Source of the DNA: Cupriavidus sp.
GTDB taxonomy: Bacteria; Pseudomonadota; Gammaproteobacteria; Burkholderiales; Burkholderiaceae
NCBI GenBank assembly: GCA_031180665.1
Contig: JAPSLP010000013.1
Location: forward strand, 1-64,000
Reading direction: 5' to 3'
DNA length: 64,000 nt
Below are positions 52,947 to 61,876 of this stretch, piece by piece. Made by a program: the position numbers and the translations under genes. The notes beneath the pieces are model-generated. The model worked only from the letters and a program-made list of their open reading frames with translations, was not told the DNA's origin and made no database searches. The first letter of the stretch is position 1. Each line of letters begins with the position of its first letter.

Positions 52947-52994
52947 GATTTCGACGAATCCACGAATGCACGATCCACGACATCAGGAGACGGT

Positions 52995-53996
52995 ATGAGC
53001 GACATCCATCTGACCTACCTCAACGGCAAGGACATCGCGCAGCTGGCGATGACCGACGCGGAGATCCTCGCCGCGGTCGAGCAGGGGCTGGTGGCGCAAG
53101 GCAATGGGCAGACGGTGATCGAGCCGCGTATGCATTTGATCCCGGACCCCGCCTTCAACGGGCACTTCAATGTGTTGCGCGGTTATGTCGCGCCGCTCGG
53201 GCTGGCGGGGGTCAAGATCGTCGGCGACTTCGTCGACAACTACAAGCAGGGCCTGCCGTCGGAAATGGCGCTGCTGAACCTGTTCGATCCGCGCACCGGC
53301 ATGCCGGTCGCCGTGATCGACGCGACCTTCATCACCGATGCCCGCACCGGCGCGCTGACCGCGCTCGGCGCGCGGCATCTGGCGCGACGCGACAGCAAGG
53401 TGCTCGGGCATATCGGCGCGCGCGGCACCTCGTACTGGAATATCCGGCTGCTCGACAGCCTGTTCGACTTCGACGAGATCCGCGTGCACTCGCGCCGCCC
53501 CGAAAGCCGCAATGCGTTCGCCGCGAAGCTCGAGCGCGACCTGGGCAAGCCGATCGTCGTGACCGAGGACTGGGAGTCGTGCGTACGCGGCGCCGACATC
53601 GTCGTCGAAGCCTCGCGGCTGGAGCGGCCGACGCCGCTGCTCAAGACCGAATGGATCTCGCGCGGCGCCTTCGTCGTGCCGTACGGCACGATGAGCGCGG
53701 TCGAACTGTCGCTGACCGACATCATGGACAAGCTGGTGGTCGACGACTGGAGCCAGTGCAAGGGCGGCATGTTCGGCTCGCTGCGCGCGCATGTCGAGGC
53801 CGGCAAGCTGTCGGAGCAGACGCTGTATGCCGAGCTCGGCGAGATCGTCGCCGGCCGCAAGCCAGGGCGGCAGAGCGACGACGAGACCAATCTGTTCTGG
53901 CATCGCGGCCTGTCGCTCAGCGATATCGCGCTCGGCCACGCGATCATGCAGAAGGCGCAGCGCATGGGCATCGGCCAAAGGCTGGTCTACGCATGA
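52995..53996 (+). CDS. Ornithine cyclodeaminase / mu-crystallin family protein
   Basis: The 333-residue NAD(P)-dependent enzyme has the fold of ornithine cyclodeaminase, alanine dehydrogenase and ketimine reductase. MALLNLFDPRTGMPVAVIDATFITDARTGALTALGARHLAR is the conserved centre, and the Rossmann part reads VLGHIGARGTSYWNIRLL, where the usual GxGxQA is replaced by GARGTS. That change makes normal cyclodeaminase activity doubtful. CAGGAGACGGT precedes the ATG. It is the first gene of an operon with a PhnD-like protein and a Bug protein, so it may act on an amino acid or opine-like compound. Confidence 0.85.
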   Translation: MSDIHLTYLNGKDIAQLAMTDAEILAAVEQGLVAQGNGQTVIEPRMHLIPDPAFNGHFNVLRGYVAPLGLAGVKIVGDFVDNYKQGLPSEMALLNLFDPRTGMPVAVIDATFITDARTGALTALGARHLARRDSKVLGHIGARGTSYWNIRLLDSLFDFDEIRVHSRRPESRNAFAAKLERDLGKPIVVTEDWESCVRGADIVVEASRLERPTPLLKTEWISRGAFVVPYGTMSAVELSLTDIMDKLVVDDWSQCKGGMFGSLRAHVEAGKLSEQTLYAELGEIVAGRKPGRQSDDETNLFWHRGLSLSDIALGHAIMQKAQRMGIGQRLVYA

Positions 53997-54835
53997 TCGC
54001 CAATGCAAGGATGTACTCGGTGTCGCCCCAGGCAGGGCAGGCCTGGCGGACGCTGCTGATGCGCGTGGCGCAGCGCGCCGGCGTCGAGCTGGACTATGTC
54101 GAGCACGATGCGCCGGCGCCGATCCGTGCGCTGTGGGAGCGCGACGATTGCGCGTGCGTACTGATGTGCGGCTATCCGTTTGCGGCCGCGCCAGTGCGCT
54201 ACCGGCTGCTGGCGGCGCCGGTGCCCGATCTGCCGCGCTACGGCGGCTTGCCCCGCTATTTCAGCGAGTTCATCGTGCGCGCCGATTCGTCCTGCACCTC
54301 GCTGGCGCAGACCTTCGGCACGCGCCTTGCGTGCATGCTGCCGGAATCGAATTCGGGCTACAACGCGCCGCGCCGCTATCTGATGGAGTTCGGGCTGGTC
54401 GACGGCGCGTTGTATCTGCCGACCGCAGACGCCACGCCGACCCCGCAGGACGTCATCGACGCCGTGATTGCAGGGAAGGCCGAGGTTGGCGTGGTCGACA
54501 GTTATGTGCTGGACCTGTTGCGCCTGCATGCGCCCGAGCGGATCGCCGCCTTGCGTACGCTCGCGGTGACGCAGTCCTCCCCGATTCCGCCGCTGGTCGC
54601 CTCGCCCGGCATCGGCGAAGACATCGCGGTGCGGCTGCGCGAGGCATTGCTGGACGCGCATCGGGATCCGGGCTGTGCCGAGGCGCTCGACATGCTGCGG
54701 CTGTCGCGCTTTGCCGCGGTGGAGCCGGGCGATTACCGGCGCCTGGTTCGGTGGGCGCGCGAGGCGGACCAGGTGGGTGTGGCGCTGACCGCGGCGACAC
54801 CTGTTGCGCAGGGACTCTCGCAGCCGTCGTCGTAG
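53993..54835 (+). CDS. PhnD-like phosphate/phosphonate-binding domain protein without signal peptide
   Basis: The 280-residue periplasmic-binding fold of the PhnD type has FIVRADSSCTSLAQTFGTRLACMLPESNSGYNAPRRYLMEFG (the conserved hinge region), then AGKAEVGVVDSYVLDLL. It starts MIANARMYSVSP directly with the fold and has no signal peptide, so the product should be cytoplasmic. Its start overlaps the stop of the cyclodeaminase-like gene (ATGA). A cytoplasmic binding-protein fold beside a biosynthetic or catabolic enzyme suggests an enzyme or sensor role. The 3' end runs into a 12-bp repeat. Confidence 0.8.
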   Translation: MIANARMYSVSPQAGQAWRTLLMRVAQRAGVELDYVEHDAPAPIRALWERDDCACVLMCGYPFAAAPVRYRLLAAPVPDLPRYGGLPRYFSEFIVRADSSCTSLAQTFGTRLACMLPESNSGYNAPRRYLMEFGLVDGALYLPTADATPTPQDVIDAVIAGKAEVGVVDSYVLDLLRLHAPERIAALRTLAVTQSSPIPPLVASPGIGEDIAVRLREALLDAHRDPGCAEALDMLRLSRFAAVEPGDYRRLVRWAREADQVGVALTAATPVAQGLSQPSS

Positions 54836-54868
54836 CCGTTGTCGGAACCTTTATCGAAACCCTTGCCG
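54821..54868. repeat. 12-bp period repeat across the end of the PhnD-like gene
   Basis: The units cagccgtcgtcg, tagccgttgtcg, gaacctttatcg and aaacccttgccg are in register. The stop codon TAG (54833-54835) lies in the second unit, so the repeat spans coding and non-coding DNA. Confidence 0.65.
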
Positions 54869-54911
54869 CACCCCTCCGATCCATTGGCCTGATCCACTCG
54901 GGAGATTCACG

Positions 54912-55895
54912 ATGATGCGTTTGCTTTCCACGATACTCGGCGCGCTGCTCGCGGCAGGCGTGCCGCTTGGCGCGTCGGCGCAGGGCGGCGGCGGGCAGGC
55001 GTATCCCGCCAAACCGGTCCGGCTGGTGGTGCCTTTTGCCGCCGGCGGCCCGGCCGACGTGCTTGGCCGCGCCGTGGGCGATGGCCTGTCGAAACGCTGG
55101 AGCCAGCCGGTCGTCGTCGAGAACAAGGCCGGCGCGGCGGGCACGATCGGCGTCGATCAGGTCGCCAAGGCCGCGCCCGACGGCCATACGATCGCCGTGG
55201 TGCCGGTCGGCAATATCGCCGTCAATCCTTCGCTGATGCCGAACCTGCCCTACAAGGCGGCCGATCTGGTGCCGGTGACGATGCTGGCGACGGCCGAGAA
55301 CGTGCTGGTGGTCCACCCCGGCGTCCAGGCCAGGTCCCTTGGCGACCTGCTCAAGCTCGCCCGCCAGCAGCCCGGCAAGCTGACCTTCGCCTCGCCCGGC
55401 GCCGGCAGCCAGGCGCATCTGGCCGGAGAACTGCTGCAGCTCGACGCCAACGTCAAGCTGATCCACGTGCCCTACAAGGGCGTCAGCCCGGCGATGACCG
55501 ACCTGGTCGGCGGCCAGGTCACGATGATGTTCGCGCAGATGTCGGCGGCGCTGCCGTATATCCAGGCGGGCCGGCTGCGCGCACTGGGCGTCGCCAGCGG
55601 CAAGCGCTCGGCCGTGCTGCCCGATGTGCCGACCATCGCCGAACAGGGGTTCCCACAGTTCGAGGCGGTGTCCTGGTATGCGCTGATGGCCCCGGCCGGC
55701 ACCCCGCGCGAGGTCGTCGAGCAACTGAGCCGCCAGACCGGCGAAGTGTTGGCCGATCCGGACCTGAAGGGCAAGCTCGCGACGCTAGGCATGGACGTCG
55801 GCGGCGGCACGCCGCGGCAGCTGGCCGAGACGATCCAGAAGGAGACGGCGCGTTGGGCCGGGGTGATCCGGCAGCGGGGGATTACGGTGGATTGA
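54912..55895 (+). CDS. Bug/TctC-family periplasmic substrate-binding protein
   Basis: The 327-residue protein has a signal peptide (about 1-24, ending GASAQ) and a mature start YPAKPVRLVVPFAAGGPADVLGRAVG. ENKAGAAGTIGVDQVAKAAPDGHTI is the second family signature. GGGAGA precedes the ATG at 54912. It is the third gene of the cyclodeaminase-like operon and presumably delivers its substrate, again without membrane partners nearby. Confidence 0.92.
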   Translation: MMRLLSTILGALLAAGVPLGASAQGGGGQAYPAKPVRLVVPFAAGGPADVLGRAVGDGLSKRWSQPVVVENKAGAAGTIGVDQVAKAAPDGHTIAVVPVGNIAVNPSLMPNLPYKAADLVPVTMLATAENVLVVHPGVQARSLGDLLKLARQQPGKLTFASPGAGSQAHLAGELLQLDANVKLIHVPYKGVSPAMTDLVGGQVTMMFAQMSAALPYIQAGRLRALGVASGKRSAVLPDVPTIAEQGFPQFEAVSWYALMAPAGTPREVVEQLSRQTGEVLADPDLKGKLATLGMDVGGGTPRQLAETIQKETARWAGVIRQRGITVD

Positions 55896-56029
55896 GGGGC
55901 GAGGCGGGGAGGCGCGTGAGCTCCAACGCGGTCAAGTGTCGCGGCTCCGGGCTGTGACCGTGAGGACTCCTGTCTTCGGTGTGCGCCCAACTGTGACTCT
56001 TGTATTGATGCCAAAATTGATGCATATTG

Positions 56030-56045
56030 GCTTCAATATTGAAGC
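56030..56045. promoter_or_regulatory. Palindromic operator of the vapBC operon
   Basis: GCTTCAATATTGAAGC is a perfect 16-base palindrome 11 bases upstream of the vapB start. Direct repeats of ATTGATGC lie just upstream (about 56014-56024). VapBC complexes repress their own promoters through such sites. Confidence 0.7.
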
Positions 56046-56056
56046 GGAGATCAGCC

Positions 56057-56263
56057 ATGCGTACGACAGTGACGATCGATGATGCACTCTACGAAAAGGC
56101 ACTGGAGATGGCCGACCCCGGCATGGACAAGGCGGATCTGTTCCGAGAAGCGATCAAGACGTTTGTACGAGTCCAGGCGGCGAAGCGCCTTGCAGCCCTC
56201 GGCGGTGCGGCTCCCGATATGGAGGACATTCCACGCCGCCGCGAGGAGCCGCCGGCAAAATGA
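56057..56263 (+). CDS. vapB: VapB-type antitoxin
   Basis: The 68-residue ribbon-helix-helix-type antitoxin has the N-terminus [23 protein letters not shown], the typical DNA-binding arm, and a disordered charged C-terminus ([14 protein letters not shown]) that would wrap the toxin. GCGGAGA precedes the ATG. The start at 56057 is chosen over 56027 because the upstream part overlaps the operator. It overlaps vapC by ATGA. Confidence 0.9.
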   Translation: MRTTVTIDDALYEKALEMADPGMDKADLFREAIKTFVRVQAAKRLAALGGAAPDMEDIPRRREEPPAK

Positions 56264-56640
56264 GTGTGCTGATCGATAGCTCGGTATGGGTCGATCACTT
56301 CAGGAACCGTAACGCGGCTCTGATCGACCTCATCGTGATGGACCAGGCCCTGACGCACCCCATGGTGGTTGCCGAACTGGCCTGCGGAACGCCGCCAGCA
56401 CCGCGCCTTACAACGCTCGACGACATTGCTTTGTTGCAGCCATGCAATCAAGCGACGTTGCATGAGGTGATGCAGTTTATCGAGCGGGAAAGGCTGTATG
56501 GGCTCGGGTGCGGCTTGGTGGATATGGCGCTGCTGGCATCCACCCTTATCACCCCGAGCGCAAAGCTATGGTCGCTCGATAAGCGGTTGGCCGACTTGGC
56601 CGGACGCTTCGGCGTGGCCTATCAACCCAGATTGCACTAA
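56260..56640 (+). CDS. vapC: VapC-type PIN-domain ribonuclease toxin
   Basis: The 126-residue PIN nuclease has the acidic residues D6 ([11 protein letters not shown]), E39 (VVAELACG), D88 ([10 protein letters not shown]) and D107 ([11 protein letters not shown]) all present, so it should be active. Known VapC enzymes cut tRNA or rRNA. The pair has lower GC and different codon use than the genes around it, which fits horizontal gain. Confidence 0.92.
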   Translation: MSVLIDSSVWVDHFRNRNAALIDLIVMDQALTHPMVVAELACGTPPAPRLTTLDDIALLQPCNQATLHEVMQFIERERLYGLGCGLVDMALLASTLITPSAKLWSLDKRLADLAGRFGVAYQPRLH

Positions 56641-56674
56641 TCGAATCAGCTCGCGCCACGGCCGGAGTGTTCCA

Positions 56675-58078
56675 TCACGGCTCCGCCTTCTCCGACAAAT
56701 ATTCCCGCCGCTCGATCCCATGCCGATGCAGTTTGTCGTAGAAGGTCTTGCGCGCGATCCCCAGCGATTCCAGCGTGGCGCGGACATTGCCTCCGTTCGC
56801 GGCGAGCGTGTCACGGATCAGCTGGGCCTCGTAGCGGTCCATCCGTTCGGCCAGCGTGCCTTCGCCGACGATGTCACCTGATGTCGCTGGCTGGGCAGCC
56901 GCGGGTGTCGGCAGCGTATGGACGCCCAGCACGAAGCGTTCGGCGAAATGCAGCAGCTCGCGTACATTGCCCGGCCAGGCGTGCGTGTTCAGGTAGCGTC
57001 GTACCGCGTCGGTGACCGGCGGCGCCTCGCGCTGGAAGCGGCGCGCGGCCTGGCCGGTGAAGACCTCGAACAGCAGCGGAATGTCTTCGCGCCGCTCGCG
57101 CAGCGGCGGCATATACAGCGTGACGACGTTGAGGCGGTAATACAGGTCCTCGCGGAAATCGCCGCGCTGTGCGGGGTCGCCCAGATCGACCTTGCTGGCC
57201 GCAATCACGCGCAGGTCCACCGGCCGCATTTCGTTGGTGCCCAGCGGCGCGACGCTGCGTGTCTCCAGCACGCGCAGCAGCTTGAGCTGCACCGACGGTG
57301 GCATGCCCTCGATCTCGTCCAGGAACAGCGTGCCGCCGTTGGCGTGTTCGATGCGGCCGATCCGCTTGCGTTGCGCGCCGGTGAAGGCGCCGGGTTCGTG
57401 GCCGAACAGCTCGCTCTCGATCACGCTCTCGGGCAGCGCCGCGCAATTGAGTGCGACCAGTTCGCCGGCGCTGCGCCGGCTCCAGCGATGTAGCGCGGTC
57501 GCGGCCATTTCCTTGCCGCTGCCCGTCTCGCCGACCACCAGCACATCGACATCGGCATCCGCGATATGACGGATGGTCTGGCGCAGCCGCTCCATCGCCG
57601 GCGTCACGCCGATCAGCGGCCAGGCGCTTTCCGCTTGCGCCGCGGCGTCCTGCAGCCGGCGGTTTTCCAGCACCAGCCGGCGCTGTTCCCAGGCATGGCC
57701 GACGGCGGTCAGCAAGCGATGGGTGGCGTAGGGCTTCTCCAGAAAATCGTAGGCCCCGCGGCGCATCGCCTCGACCGCCTGCGCGATATCGCCATGCCCA
57801 GTGATGAAGATCACCGGCAGGCTGGCGTCGCGCTCGAGCACGCGCTCGAACAGTTGCAGGCCGTCGAGCCCCGGCATCCGCATATCGGTGACCAGCACCT
57901 CGGGATAGCCGTTGCGCAGGCTGTCGAGAAAGGACTGCGCGCTGGCGTGCGCGTCCACCCGATAGCCGGCCAAGGTCAGGCTTTCCGCCGCGGCCGCGCG
58001 GACGTCGTGGTCATCGTCGACCAGTGCGACCCGGCGCACCGGCGTGTGGCTGGCTTGCCCTTCGGTGGTTTGCATCAT
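56675..58078 (-). CDS. dctD: C4-dicarboxylate response regulator DctD (sigma-54 activator)
   Basis: The 467-residue protein has a receiver domain with D65 and K114, an AAA+ domain with Walker A GETGSGKE (182-189) and the sigma-54 contact loop GAFTGA (229-234), and a C-terminal Fis-type HTH (about 430-460, [19 protein letters not shown]). When phosphorylated by DctB it opens sigma-54 promoters. The target is almost surely dctA, whose promoter at 60185-60201 has upstream sites. The first ATG at 58078 overlaps the dctB stop; 58075 is also possible. Confidence 0.93.
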   Translation of the reverse strand: MMQTTEGQASHTPVRRVALVDDDHDVRAAAAESLTLAGYRVDAHASAQSFLDSLRNGYPEVLVTDMRMPGLDGLQLFERVLERDASLPVIFITGHGDIAQAVEAMRRGAYDFLEKPYATHRLLTAVGHAWEQRRLVLENRRLQDAAAQAESAWPLIGVTPAMERLRQTIRHIADADVDVLVVGETGSGKEMAATALHRWSRRSAGELVALNCAALPESVIESELFGHEPGAFTGAQRKRIGRIEHANGGTLFLDEIEGMPPSVQLKLLRVLETRSVAPLGTNEMRPVDLRVIAASKVDLGDPAQRGDFREDLYYRLNVVTLYMPPLRERREDIPLLFEVFTGQAARRFQREAPPVTDAVRRYLNTHAWPGNVRELLHFAERFVLGVHTLPTPAAAQPATSGDIVGEGTLAERMDRYEAQLIRDTLAANGGNVRATLESLGIARKTFYDKLHRHGIERREYLSEKAEP

Positions 58079-59985
58079 CAGGCGGAATTCAAGGTGATGG
58101 TGAAGACGGCGCCGCCGCCGCTCTCGCTGCCGGGCCGCGTATCGAGGGTGCCGCCGAAATCGGCGACGATGTCGCGGCTGATCACCAGCCCCAACCCCAT
58201 GCCTTCCGGCTTCGAGGTGGAGAAGGGGGTGAACAGCCGCTCGGCGATCTCGGGTGCAATGCCCGGGCCGTTGTCGGCGATCTCGATGCGGACGCGCGCA
58301 TCGTCGGCATGCGTCGCGATGTCGATCTGCGCATCGTCGCGGCCGGCGACGGCGTCCAGCGCGTTCTGCAGCAGATTGACCAGTACCTGTTCGAGCCGCA
58401 GGCGTTCGGCCTGCACGCGCAGGCCCTTGTCGCCGGAACGCACCAGCGCGACGGTCTGCGTGCGCAGGCGCGGACCGAGCAACAGCAGCGCGCCTTCGAT
58501 CGCGTCATCCACCGGCGTCGGCTCGCGCGCGCCCGAACCCTTGCGGGCAAAGGCGCGCAGCTGGCCCGTGATGGCGCCGATCCGCTCGGTCAGTGCACCG
58601 ATGCGCGCGAGGCTGGAGCGCGCACCTTCGGTCTCGTCGCGTTCCAGGTAGCTGCCCGCGTTGTCGGCATAGCTGCGGATCGCCGCCACCGGCTGATTGA
58701 TCTCGTGCGCGACGCCGGCGGCGATCTGGCCCAGGAAGGTCAGCTTGTTGGCCTGCACCAGTTCCTCCTGTGCAGCATGGAGCCGCAGTTCGGCCTGGCG
58801 GCGCTCCTCCATTTCCGCGCGCAACTGGTCGTTGGCGGCTTGCAGTTCGGCGGTGCGCGCCTGCACGCGCGCGGTCAGCTCGGCGCGAATCGCCGCCTGC
58901 TGCGCGTTGTGCCGCCGCAGCCGGCGCCGGGCATAGACCGCGGTGGCCATGGCGACATAAGCGAGCAGCAGCACCACCAGCGCCTGCGCCTGCATCCGCG
59001 CCGCGATGCCGGCCCGCTCCTCACGGCTGGGCGCCAGCAGGTGGAAGGTCCAATGCGTGGACGGCACGGGCAGCGCAACGTGGATATAGCTGTCGCCGGC
59101 CGGGTGCCCTGGCACGTCGGCACGCATCTCGTCGCCGCTGGCCGGCGGCCTGCGTGCCGGCGCGGCACCGGCAGTGGCGGAAAACGGCCGGATCGGCAAC
59201 GCGGCGAAGGTCGCATCGCCGAACTGCAGGCTGCGCCGCAACTGCTCGGCCGCGGCTTCGCCCAGCGGCACCAGCGACCGGAAGCGCCAGCCGGGCTCGC
59301 TGGCCAACAGCACCACGCCATCGCTGTTGGTGACGAAGACCGGCTCGGCCAGATGTGCCCAGTCTTGCTCCAGGCCGAAGAACTCGACCTTGACGACCAC
59401 CACGCCGACCGGGTGTCCGCCGGCATCGTCGATCCGGTGCGACAAATACAGGCCCGGGCGGCGGCTGATCGTGCCAAGGGCGAAATGCTCGGCGGCGCCG
59501 CGGGCCATCGCCCCCTGGTAGTAGGGGCGGAAGGCGTAGTTCTCGCCGACGAAGCTGTCGGGGCCGCGCCAGTTGCTGGAGGCGACCGCCAGGCCGCGAC
59601 GGTCCACCGCGTAGATCACCGAGGCGCCGGTACCGGCCGCCAGCGCCTCGAGCTTGCCGTTCAGCGCGGCAAGGCGCTGCGGATCCGCTGTCGCCAGCGC
59701 GGTCTTCAGGTCCGGGTCCTGCGCCAGCACAAAAGGCAGTGCGCGATGCTTTTCGAGATCGCGCCGCAGCGTGGCGACGTTGAACTGCGCCGCCGTCTGC
59801 GCACGCTGCGTGACCGCCGTGGCGGCCTCGCGATGCGCCGCCCGCTCGACCAGACGGAGCACCGCGACGGTCAGCGCCAGCATCGCCAGCACCGCCAGGG
59901 CGACGCCGGCAGCGGCACGCGGCGACAGGGACCGGCGCACGGGCGCTGGGTCAACCGGCAGGGTGGAGGCGGGCGGTTGGGCCAT
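58078..59985 (-). CDS. dctB: C4-dicarboxylate sensor kinase DctB
   Basis: The 635-residue protein has TM1 at about 20-45 and a large periplasmic double-PDC sensor domain. The ligand region [33 protein letters not shown] is close to that of known DctB, which binds succinate. TM2 is at about 320-345, followed by a coiled-coil linker, H427 in [16 protein letters not shown], and the ATPase domain ([25 protein letters not shown]). The ATG at 59985 is chosen; TTG at 60039 is possible. It forms a two-gene unit with dctD and is divergent from dctA. Confidence 0.92.
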   Translation of the reverse strand: MAQPPASTLPVDPAPVRRSLSPRAAAGVALAVLAMLALTVAVLRLVERAAHREAATAVTQRAQTAAQFNVATLRRDLEKHRALPFVLAQDPDLKTALATADPQRLAALNGKLEALAAGTGASVIYAVDRRGLAVASSNWRGPDSFVGENYAFRPYYQGAMARGAAEHFALGTISRRPGLYLSHRIDDAGGHPVGVVVVKVEFFGLEQDWAHLAEPVFVTNSDGVVLLASEPGWRFRSLVPLGEAAAEQLRRSLQFGDATFAALPIRPFSATAGAAPARRPPASGDEMRADVPGHPAGDSYIHVALPVPSTHWTFHLLAPSREERAGIAARMQAQALVVLLLAYVAMATAVYARRRLRRHNAQQAAIRAELTARVQARTAELQAANDQLRAEMEERRQAELRLHAAQEELVQANKLTFLGQIAAGVAHEINQPVAAIRSYADNAGSYLERDETEGARSSLARIGALTERIGAITGQLRAFARKGSGAREPTPVDDAIEGALLLLGPRLRTQTVALVRSGDKGLRVQAERLRLEQVLVNLLQNALDAVAGRDDAQIDIATHADDARVRIEIADNGPGIAPEIAERLFTPFSTSKPEGMGLGLVISRDIVADFGGTLDTRPGSESGGGAVFTITLNSA

Positions 59986-60062
59986 CAGGGGTGGGCGGCT
60001 TGGCGACAGTGAAGCGGGTAGACCTACGGCCAATGTCAAAAAGGTGGGCGTGTGCGGAAAAA

Positions 60063-60084
60063 GTTGTGTGGATTTCCATACAAC
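60063..60084. promoter_or_regulatory. Probable DctD upstream site 1
   Basis: This is a 22-base near-palindrome (GTTGTGTGGAT / TTCCATACAAC, 9 of 11 pairs) around the core GGATTTCC at 60070-60077. Confidence 0.6.
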
Positions 60085-60095
60085 CGGGCCGAATT

Positions 60096-60117
60096 TTATG
60101 TGGATTTCCGCTCAAAT
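60096..60117. promoter_or_regulatory. Probable DctD upstream site 2
   Basis: It shares ATGTGGATTTCC with site 1; the core GGATTTCC is at 60102-60109, 32 bp (three helical turns) from the first core. The right half (GCTCA) is less symmetric. Confidence 0.55.
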
Positions 60118-60157
60118 GCCAGCGGGTCCCGCCAGGCCTCTGAAATATTCCTTTAGA

Positions 60158-60170
60158 GATCAAAGAGTTG
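60158..60170 (+). promoter_or_regulatory. Possible IHF site
   Basis: GATCAAAGAGTTG fits WATCARNNNNTTR except for the first base. It lies between the upstream sites and the -24 element, the place where IHF bends DNA at sigma-54 promoters. Confidence 0.4.
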
Positions 60171-60184
60171 TAGAAGCCATTTGG

Positions 60185-60201
60185 CTGGCACACGCATTGC
60201 G
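60185..60201 (+). promoter_or_regulatory. Sigma-54 (-24/-12) promoter of dctA
   Basis: TGGCAC at 60186-60191 and TTGC at 60197-60200 with five bases between them match the sigma-54 consensus exactly (CTGGCACACGCATTGCG). The dctA start is about 107 bases downstream. Confidence 0.85.
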
Positions 60202-60307
60202 ATAGCGGCTGGTCCGGCGCCGCATCCGCTCGGCCAGGATATTTCAAGAAACTCGCAGCCGCGTGCCCCGCATGGCGCCCGGCAGCTCATTGGCAGGGGA
60301 CACCCGC

Positions 60308-61648
60308 ATGATCGACACCCACACCGCCGCGGCCACGGCCGCGCAGCCTCGTCCGTTCTATCGCCATCTGTACGTGCAGGTGCTGGTCGCCATCGTCGCC
60401 GGCATCGCGTTGGGCCACTACTGGCCCGATATCGGCTCGAGCATGAAGCCGCTCGGCGATGGCTTCATCAAGCTGGTCAAGATGATCATCGCGCCGGTGA
60501 TCTTCCTGACCGTGGTTACCGGCATCGCCGGCATGTCGGACCTGAAGAAGGTCGGCCGCGTCGCCGGCAAGGCGATGATCTACTTCCTGACCTTCTCGAC
60601 GCTCGCGCTGGCGGTCGGCATGATCGTCGGCAACGTGGTCCAGCCCGGCCACGGCCTGCATATCGATCCGGCCTCGCTGGATTCGAACGCCGTGTCCGGC
60701 TACGTCGCCAAGGCGCACGATTCGACCATCACCGGCTTCCTGATGAACATCATCCCGACCACGGTGCTGAGCCCCATGGTCAATGGCGACATCCTGCAGG
60801 TGCTGTTCGTCGCGGTGCTGTTCGGTGTCTCGCTGGCGCTGGTCGGCGAGCGCGGCAAGCCGGTGGTCGATTTCCTGCAGGCGGTCACGCTGCCGGTGTT
60901 CCGCCTGGTGTCGATCCTGATGAAGGTCGCCCCGATCGGCGCATTCGGCGCGATGTCGTTCACCATCGGCAAGTACGGCATCAAGTCGGTGGCCAACCTG
61001 GCGATGCTGGTCGGCACCTTCTATCTGACCTCACTGCTGTTCGTGCTGATCGTACTGGGCCTGGTGGCGCGCTATAACGGCTTCTCGATCGTCAAGCTGA
61101 TCCGCTATATCCGCGAGGAGCTGCTGCTGGTGCTGGGCACGAGCTCGTCCGAGGCCGCGCTGCCGACGCTGATGCAGAAGATGGAGCGCGCCGGCTGCGC
61201 CAAGTCGGTGGTCGGCCTGGTGGTGCCGACCGGTTATTCGTTCAATCTGGACGGCACCAATATCTATATGACGATGGCGGCGCTGTTCATCGCGCAGGCC
61301 TGCGACATCCATCTGTCCTTCGGCGACCAGATCCTGCTGCTGCTGGTCGCGATGCTCAGCTCCAAGGGCGCGGCCGGCGTGACCGGCGCGGGCTTCATCA
61401 CGCTGGCGGCCACGCTGGCGGTGGTGCCGTCGGTGCCGGTCGCCGGCATGGCGCTGATCCTGGGCGTGGATCGCTTCATGTCGGAATGCCGCGCGCTGAC
61501 CAATCTGGTCGGCAATGCGACCGCCGCGATCGTCGTCGCGCGCTGGGAAGGCGAGCTGGACAAGGATCAGCTGCGCAAGGCAATGGCCGGCGAAGCCGTC
61601 GCGCCCGCTGCCCCGGGCACGCCGGAGCTGACGCAGTCGGCGGCGTAG
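60308..61648 (+). CDS. dctA: C4-dicarboxylate:cation symporter DctA
   Basis: The 446-residue inner-membrane protein of the DAACS family has [21 protein letters not shown], the serine-rich hairpin [40 protein letters not shown] and [14 protein letters not shown], which mark the substrate and cation sites. It takes up succinate, fumarate, malate and aspartate. AGGGG lies upstream of the ATG at 60308. It is controlled by the adjacent DctBD through the sigma-54 promoter. A palindromic element and a strong terminator follow. Confidence 0.95.
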   Translation: MIDTHTAAATAAQPRPFYRHLYVQVLVAIVAGIALGHYWPDIGSSMKPLGDGFIKLVKMIIAPVIFLTVVTGIAGMSDLKKVGRVAGKAMIYFLTFSTLALAVGMIVGNVVQPGHGLHIDPASLDSNAVSGYVAKAHDSTITGFLMNIIPTTVLSPMVNGDILQVLFVAVLFGVSLALVGERGKPVVDFLQAVTLPVFRLVSILMKVAPIGAFGAMSFTIGKYGIKSVANLAMLVGTFYLTSLLFVLIVLGLVARYNGFSIVKLIRYIREELLLVLGTSSSEAALPTLMQKMERAGCAKSVVGLVVPTGYSFNLDGTNIYMTMAALFIAQACDIHLSFGDQILLLLVAMLSSKGAAGVTGAGFITLAATLAVVPSVPVAGMALILGVDRFMSECRALTNLVGNATAAIVVARWEGELDKDQLRKAMAGEAVAPAAPGTPELTQSAA

Positions 61649-61662
61649 GTTCCTCGCGGTCA

Positions 61663-61725
61663 TTCCCACGCAAGGCGGGAAGCCAGTGTCTTCGCAAGCC
61701 ACTGGGTCCCCGCGTTCGCGGGGAC
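61663..61725. repeat. REP-like palindromic element downstream of dctA
   Basis: It has three nested or adjacent hairpins: TTCCC/GGGAA at 61663-61681, CCAGTG/CACTGG at 61683-61688 and 61700-61705, and a perfect 9-bp stem gtccccgcg / cgcggggac at 61706-61725. The sequence resembles the dispersed intergenic palindromes (CATTCCC...GGGAA) common in beta-proteobacteria. Confidence 0.6.
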
Positions 61726-61746
61726 GACGGGCGCCCTGGCAAGCTC

Positions 61747-61783
61747 ATGCCGGACGCGGTGAATCGCGTCCGGCATTTTTTTT
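61747..61783 (+). terminator. Strong intrinsic terminator after dctA
   Basis: The 12-bp perfect stem atgccggacgcg / cgcgtccggcat has a 6-base loop and is followed by eight T residues. Confidence 0.95.
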
Positions 61784-61876
61784 GCGCATTGCGGTTCGCA
61801 TTTGTCGCGTCTATGCTGGCATAGATCCATACGCATCACTTTTCCGCCGGAACAGGCGGGCAAGGATGGGAACTCG

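Larger units (their letters stand above)
59986..60307. promoter_or_regulatory. dctB-dctA divergent control region
   Basis: This 322-base region is lower in GC than its surroundings. It contains two DctD-type upstream sites, an IHF-like site and a sigma-54 promoter (listed separately) in the order expected for a looping activator. No gene lies in it. Confidence 0.8.
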
